In this document: one piece after another, positions 46,688 through 57,935 of the stretch
How positions within the stretch are numbered: position 1 is the first letter of the stretch
How the letters are laid out: every line of letters starts with the position of its first letter
Origin: Neoscytalidium dimidiatum
Lineage: Eukaryota > Ascomycota > Dothideomycetes > Botryosphaeriales > Botryosphaeriaceae
Assembly (NCBI GenBank): GCA_037367355.1
Contig: CM074703.1
Coordinates: forward strand, 1,674,001 to 1,738,000
Length of the DNA: 64,000 nt
Reading direction: 5' to 3'
Program-made: the position numbers and the translations under genes
Notes under the pieces: model-generated
Databases searched by the model: none
What the model saw: only the letters and a program-made list of their open reading frames with translations
Told to the model about the DNA's origin: nothing

Positions 46688-47777
46688 TCACGCTTCATTC
46701 CTCCTCCCATACCGCATGCTCCGTCCAATCGGCAACCTCCCGCCCCTATGCCCACCAACCCTCTTCCCCGCCGCCGCGGCGCTCTGTCCACCACTTCCCG
46801 CCTCCTGCCTAGGCCACCCAATCCTCCTCGTCTGACTCCCCTCCAGCTGACTGGGGTCCGTTGAATTCCCCGCCTCGCCGCCGGTCAACTCGCCCACATC
46901 CACCGTCTGCGTGTCCTGCCTCCTCACCACCTCCCCGCGGCCCCCGCGCCCGATCCTCCTCGTATCGCCGCCCTCCACCAGCCCCGGATCCGTCGAGTTC
47001 GTCGCGCCGCCGGCCAAATCGCCAACGTCGACCGTCTGCTCGTGGCCGTCGTCGTCCTGCGCCCTGCGCCTCCGTGACCCGCGCCCACCGCCGATCTGCG
47101 GGTGCTCGCGGTCGTCGTCGGATCCCTCTTCATCTTCTTCGTCCTCGGCCGCGGCTTCTTCACGCTTCGAGCTGCGCCCGCCGCCGATGCGCGGCGCGTC
47201 GCGCTCGTCGTCGTCGTCGTCGTCGTCGTCATCCTCATCATCTTCTTCTTCTTCGTCTCCTTCCCCGTCCGCGCGCCGCGAGATCCTCCGCGAGTCCGGT
47301 CCGATCTCCGCGGTCGAGCTGTCGGTCGCCGAGGCGGCGGGAGGCGCGGCGAGCTTGACGGCGTCCTGCCTGCGGTCGATGCGACGCAGGTCTCCCGGAT
47401 CGCCCAGCTGGGCGATCTCCTCGTCGGTCAGGTTGAGCGGCGGGGCGGGAGTGATGTCGGCGATGACGGGCTCGCCGCTGCCTTGGCGCCTGTCGATGCG
47501 GCGGAGGTCGCCCGGGTCGCCGAGCTGGGCGATTTCCTCATCGGTGAGGTTGAGGGAGGGGGCGGGGGTGATTTTGACGATTTCTTGGCGCTGGGAGGGG
47601 AGGTCAGCATGTCTATGGCATTCAGAGGGTGGTGTTTTGGGTTGAAGTGTGGTTATGGTGGATGGGGCGTACCTTGACGACAACAACAGCACCGTCATCG
47701 CCGTTACCGCTGGCGTCGATCTGCGCGGCGACCAGGCCGGCAAGCATCAGCGCGTTGGCGAGCGCAAGGGCCTTCAT
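46688..47777 (-). CDS. Secreted repeat protein with dibasic sites (candidate Kex2-processed precursor)
   Basis: Two exons on the minus strand, 47777-47673 and 47590-46688, giving 335 residues. A signal peptide (MKALALANALMLAGLVAA) is encoded by exon 1. The mature part has two near-identical units, each with ITPAP, one variable residue, then LNLTDEEIAQLGDPGDL and RRIDRRQ. A second pair follows (QTVDVGDLAGG...NSTDP...TRRIG and QTVDVGELTGG...NSTDP...TRRIG), and a short pair (APRIGGGR, HPQIGGGR). Units are separated by dibasic sites (DRRQ, SRRA, SKRE, SRRRRA, VRRQ, GKR) and one Asp/Glu-rich stretch. The coding DNA of the first pair differs at 11 of 24 codons, all silently. Family knowledge: Kex2 cleaves after KR/RR, and fungal repeat precursors release peptides this way. 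No aromatic core peptide is seen in the main repeats. A tyrosinase gene lies 1.8 kb away on the same strand. Confidence 0.78.
47366..47437 (-). repeat. Coding repeat unit A2 of the secreted repeat protein
   Basis: The second copy of the 24-residue unit, ending in the same RRIDRRQ cleavage-site context and then DAVKLAAPP. Confidence 0.85.
47483..47554 (-). repeat. Coding repeat unit A1 of the secreted repeat protein
   Basis: Encodes LNLTDEEIAQLGDPGDL then RRIDRRQ. It matches unit A2 exactly in protein but differs silently at 11 of 24 codons. Confidence 0.85.
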
Positions 47778-49592
47778 GATGCGTGGGGATCTCCCTCGCT
47801 CGCTTCGTACCCAAGGAAACAGAAAGGACAGAGGACCGGGGAAGAGGGGGTGTCCCAAGGTGTTGATGGGCGGGACCTGGAGAGGAAACGTGCACAGCAA
47901 TTTGCAAGGTGATCTTCACGGAGCGCTGTCCCTGCCTATATAGCATACGAGGAGGGATGGACGAGAGGCATGATCGTCGTCCCCTGCGACGCCAGACATA
48001 GCGTCAAACATGTGCGCTCCGGGAGTCACGGCTGTCCGGCTCGTCCCTCTCGCTAAAACGGGCAAGTTGTGGTGCTGTTAGCGCGGGCGGCGTCGTGGCC
48101 GTAAGGAAGATGCTGACTCGATGCTCGAGACAGGGTGGTTTCGGTTAGGCGAAGGGAGCGAATGGGGGTAGAGCGGGCTTGTGTTGTGGTAATTGTGAGC
48201 TGCATTGAGGCAGAGCGAGGCTGAGCTCAGCAGGCATTGCCGGAGCGCCTGATGGAGCATTTGTGGTGTTTCGGGCCGTTTTGCGTGACGGTGGTGATTA
48301 AGGGAGTTTCTTGGCTACGGATCCACTCGCCGCGGGATTCCTTGAAGCAGATGCGGCTGAAAGGCTTGGGGATAACGTGAGAGGATTTCAAGTTAGGGAT
48401 CAGGGCCAATAAGCTTGAAGCACTGTAGGCGATGCATAAGTGTATCTCGTTGGATAGCTGTTGTCTTGGTAGAGCTAGTGGTTTCGAGCTGGTGACGTGC
48501 ATGACTCTTATCGCTGCTCATCTCAAACGCCAACCCGCCTTGGGCGCAATCGTCTTTCAATGGAATGCCGGGATTGCTCTTCTAGAAAGGTAACAAGAAG
48601 CGACGCTTAACGAGCGCCCGGTTCTCAACATTTGACACTGAAACAACTGTCACAACGTGAATACAGGTTCTTGACAAACCGGAAAATTCGAGAGCACTGG
48701 AGCTGACGATAGACGTTGGGGCCTTCGAACAATCCGCGGCACAATGTTTTGAAATTTGGCCGCCACAAATATTGGACTCGGAGTTCTCCAGCTCTAAATA
48801 GAAGCCCACGCCGAGACATTTATCAGTGGGGTTAGTCTAATAACTGCAATGATATGCTGTTGGCTAGACCGTTCCACTTGGTCCGTGGTCGAGGCGAGCG
48901 GGAATCGTTCGGCTTGTCTGGGGTAAACGACCTCCACTTCAGTTGCCACTGTGAAAACGGTTTCTATTTTCGAATCCCTTGGTGAAATCGGCTGGGTTAT
49001 CTTTCGTCCGAAAGTCTTCCATGTCACCTCAGTGCACCTTCCATTTGTCTTTCGAAGCCGAGTTGCAACAATAATGCGGCGTGTCGCTCTGAAGCACGTC
49101 AGCAGGCGAAGTTTTCTATCTTCTCGCACAGCCTGGCGTCCACATTTCCGAAGATACCGCCACGATTCATGCCTGCTATCACGCATTGGTCAAAGCGTCA
49201 CATGGAAGATCTTAATTATATCCGGTGGCGACGGATTACCTATTCATCTTCGGCTGAATTCCGCTTCCCCGGTAATCATTGTAGATCAGGTCTTCTCATT
49301 GGATCACAGCGTCCTGCCGCTATCAATTTTAGACTCCATCCTTTCAGTGAAAGCGCATTCGCATGCATCATGAAGTCCGAAAGGAAAGTAGGTAAAAAAA
49401 AAAAAAAAAAAAACTAGCCTTATTTGGTCCTATAAGTCTCCCAGAAGGTTTTCATCTATTTCGTAGAGGGAACATTTTTCTACCTTGACATCAACAAATT
49501 GAGCGCACTCTCAAGCCACTTTTCATAAATGAGGGGAAAAAATTACCCCTGTGATATGCCCCTCAGATCACTCCGCGTATTCGGATTTCCCG
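47778..49592. other. Intergenic, A20 run
   Basis: Lies between the tyrosinase 3' end and the repeat-protein promoter. A run of 20 A lies at 49394-49413. Open frames of up to 140 codons on both strands show no recognised domain. I looked for a UstY/DUF3328-type gene here (HxxHC motifs) and saw none. Confidence 0.5.
47937..47943 (-). promoter_or_regulatory. TATA-like element of the repeat-protein gene
   Basis: CTATATA on the minus strand, about 160 bp upstream of the ATG at 47777. Position and sequence only. Confidence 0.3.
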
Positions 49593-50800
49593 TCAAACGT
49601 ACTCAGCGCAAATCGTTTCTCCACCAAGATCCATAACGTCCGCGATGGTAGCGTTTGGAATCAGCCCCACCATCCAAAGGTTATGGTTGAGCGTCGTCAC
49701 GTTTGCTGGGTCGCCATCATAGTCCAGAATGTCCGCACCAGGATAGGTGAAGTCGTTCTCCTCCAGGTAGGTCAAGAGTGGGACATTGCGGCCTGTCATG
49801 TCCGTCAGACGAGCGGGCAAGTTCGCAGACTGCCAAAGCCACCAAAGCCTGTCAAGGTTGGTGTGGTGAAGCATGAATAAAGGCTGATCCGCTGTCAGTT
49901 GTGTAGGTTCGATAATTGCGAAAGGGTACTTACATCGCCTGGGCTGGCTACGACGTCAAGCATCTTGATATATCGTGAGTAAGCTGTTGCTCTTCTGTGC
50001 AGAGTCTAAGTTTACTCACCGTCCCTCCCACGCCTGCATGCCCAGCTGTATGCGGATTCTTCTTGTAGCACTGCCACGCCGCTGAGTAGTTGCCCGACGC
50101 ATAGCACGCATCGATGTACGTCTGATTCGCCATCTGGAAGCTCAACGCGCTGAAATTCCGACTCAGACAGTAATCCGCGTAGTTGGACGTCTGGTTGATA
50201 TGCAGCGTCAAGTTCTGGAACGGGCCGTCTGCAACGCAACCGTCATCTCCAACGCCATTGCCGCCGAATCCGGTATCGGGGTCAAAGACGGCAGACTCGT
50301 TTAGAGCGGATACGTCTAGGACTTCCTCCCAGTAGGGCTGAGCACCGGTGTAGTTGCATTCGGTTTGGAGGAGGAACTCGTGAGCGCGCATGTAGAGCCG
50401 ATGCCAGGGGAGGAAGGCGCCCTGTGGCACTGTCAGTTCCTCAGGATGCTAAAAGGATGAGGGGCGTGCATACGACATCGTGGATGACGTTTGACTGGAC
50501 AACATGGGCGTACATGACTTCGTCCCATCTGTTCTGCGCGCCAGGAATGTCAAGCTTTGCGGGAGATGACATCAAGCAGAGCTCGGCATCTATGTATGCA
50601 GCCTTTTCGGTATCACTGAGGTGGTGCCTATTTTTCTCGAGTTAGTCCGCGTGCTTGAATTTAGTAGCGAGAAAGTCTTGCCATGCTTTGCGTTGGTTCT
50701 TGGTCGTGCAGGTTGTGTTTCGTTTAGCCAATGGCGAGCCCACCACCTCGGCAATGGTAGACGCAAAAAGAGCGATTATCATCGATTTGAGGGATGCCAT
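49593..50800 (-). CDS. Secreted tyrosinase (short fungal type)
   Basis: Five exons on the minus strand: 50800-50682, 50627-50474, 50421-50020, 49963-49934, 49883-49593, giving 331 residues. A signal peptide (MASLKSMIIALFASTIAEVV) is followed by SPLAKR, a probable Kex2 site. Copper-A ligands are in YAHVVQSNVIHDVGAFLPWH with RLYMRAHE; copper-B ligands are in NPHTAGHAGVGG and MLHHTNLDRLWWLWQ. The length suits the short secreted fungal tyrosinases that lack a C-terminal shielding domain. Intron 1 (50628-50681) begins GCAAG, not GT. Removing it restores the family sequence KAW-HHLSDTEKAAYIDAE, whereas reading through meets a stop. Family knowledge: these enzymes oxidise phenols to quinones; some act in RiPP pathways such as ustiloxin. 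The substrate here is unknown. Confidence 0.9.
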
Positions 50801-50885
50801 TGCAGCTGTTTCTGAACGAGCGACTTTTGTAGCCTTCAACGAGCGACTTTGAGCTGGCTGGGACAATTGTTCAAACTGCTTTCAA

Positions 50886-50893
50886 CCTTATAG
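50886..50893 (-). promoter_or_regulatory. TATA-like element of tyrosinase gene
   Basis: CTATAAGG on the minus strand, about 90 bp upstream of the tyrosinase ATG. Confidence 0.35.
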
Positions 50894-53250
50894 TGGTTCC
50901 CCCAACAAGTTTAATTGCACATATGCGGAAGCATCAAAGCCTATGATCTGGGGTAGGTTTTCCGATGGAGTTCGATCTCGGCATGCCGGAGCCTCTAGCG
51001 TCCAATCACGTCTCCCAGAAACGTGCAAGGTGCACAGGAGCGCCATTGGCCCGCCGGTATACGCGTACGATCTAAGCAGTTACAGCAAAGGAGACGATGA
51101 CCTAGGTAAAGATGTGCGGTAGTGGACCAGTATGCGTCGTCGTAATGCGTAGATGGAGTGCGTAAGCCATCTAATTGGGGCATCTCGGGCGGAGGAGGGC
51201 GCGAAAAGAGTAAAGCACCAGATCGGCTTATCTTCGTTTTTTCTCCACACAAGCGCAATAGAGTTAGAGCATGCAAGGCTTTCGGAGGATTTTGACGATT
51301 ATGTTCTGCGGGGTGCGCAAAGTCGGGGAGATTAAAAGAGCTTGTCGGGTTGCGTAAGCTGTCTTAAGCTCAACCGCGTTTCCGTTTTAGTGCGTCGATC
51401 CCCGCCTTAGCTTCGGTAAGCCCCCGAGAAGATCATATAGCCTGTAGAACTTATAATAATGCTCGGGAGCATATGCATATTCTCAACAGCGGTGTCTTCC
51501 ACTTCATCATATTATTTTAATATAGAGCTTTCGGTACACGTAAGCCGTCCACCAAACTGCATATATTTTAATTAACTGAATCGAAGAAAAGCAAAACGTA
51601 CGATAGGGGTTTTCACTCTCATAATTGGAGCAGAGCTCCATAGTTAGATGGAGATCTCAACCGGATGTGCATGGGAATGACTGCTTTCGCTGCCTACGGC
51701 CGACTCGAATACCTGCTTCTCATCCAGCTCCTTATCGTATGTGTTGAGTTCAAAAGATGGTGCAAAAGCAAAGTAGTATTATGAGCATGCTGGAGGAGGG
51801 GTGCCAGAGGTGCCCCTCTTTATACTCCAGTCGGCTAATATGCAGCTGAGACTAAGCTAAAGCTAAATACACGTGATTTTCTAACAGTATGTGTCATCTC
51901 CTTGTACCTGGCGTCCAAAGCTGGCATCTGCCAATCCAAACGTTTCATCATCTTGTCAAGGTCTGCCACAGTTATAACGCTCTGATAGCGGGACTAGTAC
52001 GCCCAAAATTTTCTGCAGACATGGGCGCACCGTTGGCGGCTACTCCCACAGCAATGACGACCGATTTAGCAGACAGGGCGCTTTTTTACTGGAAAAAACA
52101 GTAACTCTATGTACAGCGCTAACTAGAAGTGCAACAAGTGGATGCCCTGGCTCGAAGCCATATGTGGCTAAGGGAATTATTTAATAGTTGTAGAACTATA
52201 TCACGGCCACTGACCCGCGCTGTAATCGGTGCGACGTCGTACTTTTTCAGTTCAACCAGGGTGGCTAACTCTGAAGAAGTACTAGTGGCTTTGGAGATGA
52301 AGATGCCGGTAACCGGAATTGCATAAAGCTCGGTGCAGGATTTGCCTGTCAGAGTCCGTTCGCGTGCAACCAACCATGATAATCCCACATTTCGCTATCG
52401 CAGTTCCACGGTTTAGTGCATCCTCCCGTAGATTACTGACCAGGGCAGCTTCAAACTTGACGGATGCAAATCACCAACCTGCTAAGGCAAGAGAGGCAAC
52501 AAGGCCAATGACGTCAATTTTGATGGCCTCAGGTATCTGGGGAAACAGATAAGCAGCGCCGTAAGTTTAGTACGCAGATCAAAACGGGGAGGGAACGAGA
52601 AACGTCATTGCGGTTCTTTCCGCTTTACTACGAAATTTTGATATTGCGAAAGGTTGAAGCTGAAAGCTACCGGAATGGTTGGATATACGTCATCTATGGA
52701 AGTGGGTTACCTATGAAGGTGGTCCGCGGACGGGGTGTGGGCAGAAGTTGTTCATGCGACAGTGTATCGCGATATCATGGTGGCTACCAATGAAAGAGCT
52801 GGCTTTACCGGTCTATAGCGGATGTGCATGTATATTTCACATTATCGTTGCTGGGGACGACTTCGTCAAGGCGGGTGACTCCCATCCCAACACCGTACCA
52901 TACTTCTGCTTTAGGCTTAGCGTCCCGCAACATGCCCACGCTGCCAACGGCCAAACAGGAGAAGCAAACACCAACTCACAAGTTCGAATCACGCTCGGAA
53001 CTTTCATGCGAAGTATTCCTTGCTAAGAGACAACGGAAGGAAATAATAAAGAGGAACAAAAGTAAAAAACTGTAGACATCCGTCCTGCCCCGTCCATAGG
53101 GGAGCGATTTCCTACAGAAACCGGGCGAACCGATTTTTTTTTCTAGCTCCGCAGTTTTTTTGCGCACGTGAATCTGTTAGCCTGTTCTTCCTAGATTAAT
53201 CTCTGTATGTGATTTTTTGACTTACCGCTGCACCACGCAGCCGCCTCCTG

Positions 53251-53274
53251 CGTAGCCCCCCGTGGGGGGCTACG
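53251..53274. repeat. Perfect hairpin, 11-bp arms
   Basis: CGTAGCCCCCC, two bases GT, then GGGGGGCTACG. Eleven perfectly paired bases per arm and a minimal centre, in noncoding DNA. Confidence 0.75.
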
Positions 53275-55189
53275 TGGGATCATCTACCGGAACCATTAAT
53301 ATACCAATCGAAATCGCCATCACTTCTCCTCGGAGACAGCGGCACAGTGCGGGGAACTTGTGCGTCTGCCGACCAACTTCCGCTCGTCGGCCTAGATGCG
53401 CTGACACACGGCCCTTCACCCCACCCAGGGACACACCAAGTAGATAACAATATGATGGTGAGAGCACTAGATTCACTCCGAGACAAGCTGTCTTGACGAT
53501 TGAGGAGTGCATAAACACGGCAACAACCACTAAGGCCGAGAAAGCGTGCACTAACGCCCAAGTTCAATCCACTATCCTCCGGCTTCTCGATCCTAGTTTC
53601 AACCACCTAGCGATCACTCCCCCAATATGTCCGATGAGCATCTCACTGTATCTCCGATCATCAATCTTCAGTGGCATATAAACCTCACCAACTGCTCCTC
53701 GCTTCTCAGATTTCTCTTATGATCTGACCTCAACTGACCTTCCCGTTCGCATGGCGTGTCTCATAAGTGTTCTTGAACGTATCCAACTTATTATATAGGC
53801 ACGATCCGCAGCTGATGAGTCACCTATCCGCAGAGAGACGGCAATTATCAACGTAACGAACGTCCTTCCCGGCGTCGTTGCAGGTACCGCAGGTTTTCGT
53901 TGCCACGTCGAGAATCTACTCGAGAAAAAGCGAGGGGTTAGTACGATGAGTTCGGAGGCGAGACAGAGAAGGGAACGTTGGGATAAGCTCACTGTTTGGC
54001 AGCGGATCTGCGGGGTTGAGAGATGCAACGGAGGTGTCTGTGGAGAGAGGCGGTGTGGAGCTCGGACGCAGGAGAGGCCTTCTCCATCGTCAGCGGGCGA
54101 GCAGCAAGACTTGTAATCCCGACGAACAGGAAGGCCCGCCTTGAAACTCCCGAGCCATCGTCGTCATCCTCACGTGTCGCTTCACGCGGTCGGTCGCCAT
54201 GGGGGAACGCCGGGCGCAAGTCATCAACGTTGTGCGCCGTCTAGTAGCTGTGCCGGAGCACAAACTCAAAAGCACATCGCGCAAAGCTCCAAGCACGACC
54301 AGCGCTCTCAGCCCCCCCCCGATGAGCGTGCTTACCAACAGGCAGAAGGCGAATGACAAACTCCAACTGACCCACCACGAGAGCGCAAGCCTCACCTTCG
54401 CCGCTCGCAGAACGACAACAGGCAGCAGCACCACCACCAACCACGGATCTACGGGCTCCCGACACCCACAGCAGCAGAAAGCGGCCACAATTCCCGTCGT
54501 CGCCGCCCCCTCCAGAATCCTCCACAGCGCCACGCCGCACCCACACCATAAGACGGGTGATATAAGATCAGGGAGCGTCCGGGATCCATCCCCCCCCTCC
54601 CCAACCCCCCAAAAAAAGCGAGAGAGGAGGGGCAACAGAGAAAGAGCCCCTCCCCCCGATCCATCGGTGAGTCCAGGCGCTTGCACCATCCCTCGCTCTC
54701 GCTCCCTCCCTTCCCAGCCCCAACCCCCCTCCTTCATCCGATCCGGAGGATGCTCCGGTTCCGACGGACGAGCGCTCAGACACTTACCCTGTCCAAGCTG
54801 CGCGATCCAGCCCCCTCCCCCTCCCCCTCCTCTTCTTTCCCCCCTTCCCTCTAGCGAAGTGCTGTAAGCGATCGTCGATATTGTAACACATACTCAATAT
54901 AAATCGAATTATGAATGTGGAAATAAGCTCGATTCGCAATCTCCGTGCTGAGGGTTCTTCTCCCCCCCCAACGTGCTCTATTTCCGTGTATAGAAGAACT
55001 TCCAAAAACAGAATCAACGGGACCACCAGCACCCACCCACCCACCCTCCTCCCAATCGCCCACCGTGGCGCACCACTTCATTTCACGCCATACCGTACCA
55101 CACTGCACCATCCCCGACCCACCCGCCCACGCCCCCTTCCTCCCCTCCGGAAAGACCAAAGAAAGAAAAAGAGGAAGGAAAGAGGAAAA

Positions 55190-57935
55190 TTACGGTGTCC
55201 ACACGTTGTTCAACACCGCCCCAGCAACCGGATACTTATCCACCGGCAACACGACGCCCCTCGGCCGCGCCGGCATCGCGCCGGTCCCGGCCCCCGCCTG
55301 CGCCACCGCGGCCGTGAAAGCAGTCGACCCGCGCCGCGGGCCCGGCCACGCGCGCTCGAACCCGTAGCACACGTCGTCCGCCTCGTACAGCAGCCGCAAC
55401 GGGCTGGGCCGGACCGCGACATCCGTGTCCAGGCAGCGGTAGACGCACTCGACCAAGCGCGGGCCGTAGTGCGGGCGCGTGCCGTGGCGGGGGTCGACGA
55501 AGCGGCGGGCGGCCCACGCGTCCTGGGCCGGATCCAGGTTCGCGTTGGCAGCGTCAGCGGGGACGGGGCCGTTCCGGAGGAAGTCGCCGTCGTCGTTGGC
55601 TGGGATGGGGCGGCAGGGGTCCTGGCGGTGGCGCGGCGGGTGGTCGCGGCGGGCGGCGCGGTAGCGGTCCTCATCGAGCTGGCGGAGCTGGCGGTTCGTG
55701 AGGGGCCCGTCTGGTGGGGTGGGTTGTTCCCATTGCGCCGGGGGTCGGTCGGTGAGGGTCATGCCGAGCCACCTGTGAGAGGAGGGGAAGGAGGGTTAGT
55801 GCGTGAGGTGGGGATAGGATGAGGATGGGAGAGATAGCGGGGGGGAGAGCAGATAAGAGGAGGGACTTGCATGATCATGCCTATCTGGTAGATGGTGGTG
55901 TGGATTCGAAGGTTCTCGTCGATTTGTAAGGCTTCTTTCGCCTCCGGTATGTCGTCCGGACGGTATGGAGGCTGCCCTTTGGCGGTGCGGTATTTGTTGC
56001 AGAGCTGTTGATCTTCAAGTTCCAAAAGTTCCTGTTTGGGAGTCAGCCGTGTTATGCTCGTTAAGATAGACCTTGGAGTATCGCTTACAAATGGTCGATA
56101 TCCTGTCGTTCCTGCGCCGCGATAATCCATGGGTTCTGGTCCGCCTGGTGGCGGATAAAACTCTACAAGACCTAGGTCTGCGGTCCGCGGCGTCGGATAA
56201 TGCGAGTGCCAGTAGCGCGCATCCAGTGACTCATCCGGCATATCAAGCAAGACATTTTCAGCCTTAAGATCGCAGTTGAACATGGACGGCTTGACACCCG
56301 GGATATTTCTTTCGATGTCTCGAGTAGCGCTCGCAAGGCTGCGTAGCAAGTACCACATGAACGGCTCGGGCAGAAGGATGCTGCACCATGGTCAACTCAA
56401 CCCCAAATGTTTCCGGACAAGACGAGATTCTCAAGCTCATACGCCCAGCCAGCACTTACTTGTGAAGTCTATAGTAGTTGAATAGACCGCTGAGATCACC
56501 TAGGGGTGCATAACTCAAATAGGTACGAGACAATCCGTGGAAATGTTGGCCCTGGTCATAATAAAGCGGCGAATAACCACCATAAAAGTCGATGATATGT
56601 GTACAGGAGTACCCGGTTCGCTTTGCTGCATGGATAGCCTGATATACGCGTCGCTCCTGGTCCCCCGAGCCTGGATTGCTATCTCTTTTCACTACGATGC
56701 GCTGGAAAAATTTTACACAATTAGTCTCCTTGAGCAACTTGTGCTTGATAGAAACAGCTGGTAACTACAACATCATGACATTCCAACTTGGCGCATCAAC
56801 CATGGATGTGCCGTTGAGCCTTGAAGGGCAATAGAGGGGGGGGTTTTTTTTTTTCGAGCGCATACTTCACAATAGGCGTGCTACACTGCTGTACCTTTTC
56901 TGAGAGCAGTGAAAAGAGAACAATAAAAATAAAGGGAAAAACTTACAGTATGGGTCAGTGGATCCTGTGCGTTATCTATATGCCGATACAACATGGCCAC
57001 TCCCATGCCTCCTCTACCGAGAGTCTTGTGCCATTGCCACCCATGACCTAGTGGGCTATCCAGACGGACAGGTATTCCACGCACATCATCTCTAGCTTCC
57101 GCATTAGATGGCATCAGTGACGAGCTACCATTATCAGGCGGTCCTTGCGTCGCAGGCAAATCCCGCAAACGTGCAGACACTGGTTGGAAACCGCGAGCAT
57201 GGTTGATCTTGTCTGCTTCGGCCTCCCACCGTCTCTGCGCATACCGCGTGCCAGTGGCGTGTATAAATTGGTTGCTAGCCGGGGGCAGAGTATTGTACAC
57301 TTGCCGATAGCGGTCACGGATATACTCTGAATGGACCTTGCAATCAGCATCGCGCGCACATCTGGAGAAGATGGCGGGAATCACGGGACTCGCTGCCTTG
57401 CGGCCCACTGACCGTCGTCCCAATCCCACTGCTGGCCCCGCTTTCTGCCCCTATGCTTTCGCTCCCTTCGCCGGACGTAGTAAGTCTCGTCCGAATTGCA
57501 AAAGACCTGCTCGCCGGTAACTTGATTTGAGGGTCTATCTTCGGCAGGGGGCCAGATCCTGCGCGATTCGGCCTCCCAGCGGCGCCTGACGATAGACGGC
57601 AGGACTCTCCACTTCACATCGATGGCTCTGTCCCACTCGGCTGAAAAGGACAAGAGAGCGGCCAAAGCCCGTTAGCCGGCACAGACCTTGCACAAAAAAA
57701 AATAAAAAAAATAAAAACAGCTTCCCGGGGGGGTTTCAGAATTATGCTTACTGGGCTTACGACGAGCCAGCGGTTCAGCAGCACGCTGGACCTCGTTTAG
57801 CCCGTTCAGGTAGTCATGGACGGCTTGTCGATAGAGGTCGCGGCCAGAGATCGGCCTCGGCGGCGGGGGGCCCGCTGGGAATGCATGTGGGCTGACCGGG
57901 AATTCCGGATTGAGGATGGGAGCAGCGGCAGGCAT
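55190..57935 (-). CDS. Divergent protein kinase-like protein, paralogue B
   Basis: Seven exons on the minus strand: 57935-57752, 57640-57413, 57326-56947, 56701-56460, 56380-56089, 56031-55871, 55772-55190, giving 689 residues. The N-terminal repeats (GRDLYRQAVHDYL; VKWRVLPSIVRRRWEAES; RDRYRQVYNTLPPASNQF) precede a kinase fold. It shows the Gly-rich loop LGRGGMGVAML, lysine in RIVVKRD, hinge LSYAPLGDL, catalytic loop MFNCDLKAENVLLD and ADLGLVE replacing DFG. IYQIGMIMWLGM and YRCLDTDVAVRPSPLRLL follow. The catalytic Asp, Lys and Asn are kept, although the HRD His/Arg are not, so activity is possible but unproven. Introns 1-5 match paralogue A (33283-35863) in place and phase. Intron 6 has a GCAAGT donor; splicing there restores the alignment. 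Intron 3 (245 bp) contains a G8T11 run. Confidence 0.82.
56836..56854. repeat. G8T11 homopolymer pair inside intron
   Basis: Eight G followed directly by eleven T within intron 3 of kinase-like gene B. It closely resembles the G8T14 run at 43301-43322. Confidence 0.8.

Larger units (their letters stand above)
50801..55189. other. Gene-poor 4.4-kb stretch
   Basis: No frame with a recognised domain was found. Small fragments around 51.9-52.6 kb have protein-like composition but many stops and may be relics. A perfect hairpin lies at 53251-53274. Between 54.58 and 54.85 kb the plus strand is C-rich with short homopolymers. I saw no terminal repeats, transposase or reverse-transcriptase motifs. 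Confidence 0.45.

Noticed and set aside
46688..50800. Full ustiloxin-type RiPP cluster
   Set aside because: No DUF3328/UstY-like oxidase, methyltransferase or transporter is visible in the window, and the main repeats contain no Tyr; only the precursor-plus-tyrosinase pair is claimed.
51889..52560. Fragments with protein-like composition on both strands
   Set aside because: Several stops, no family recognised and no splice model; at most an unidentifiable relic.
54911..55822. 303-codon plus-strand frame
   Set aside because: Overlaps the last exon of kinase-like gene B on the other strand and has Arg/Pro-rich shadow composition.
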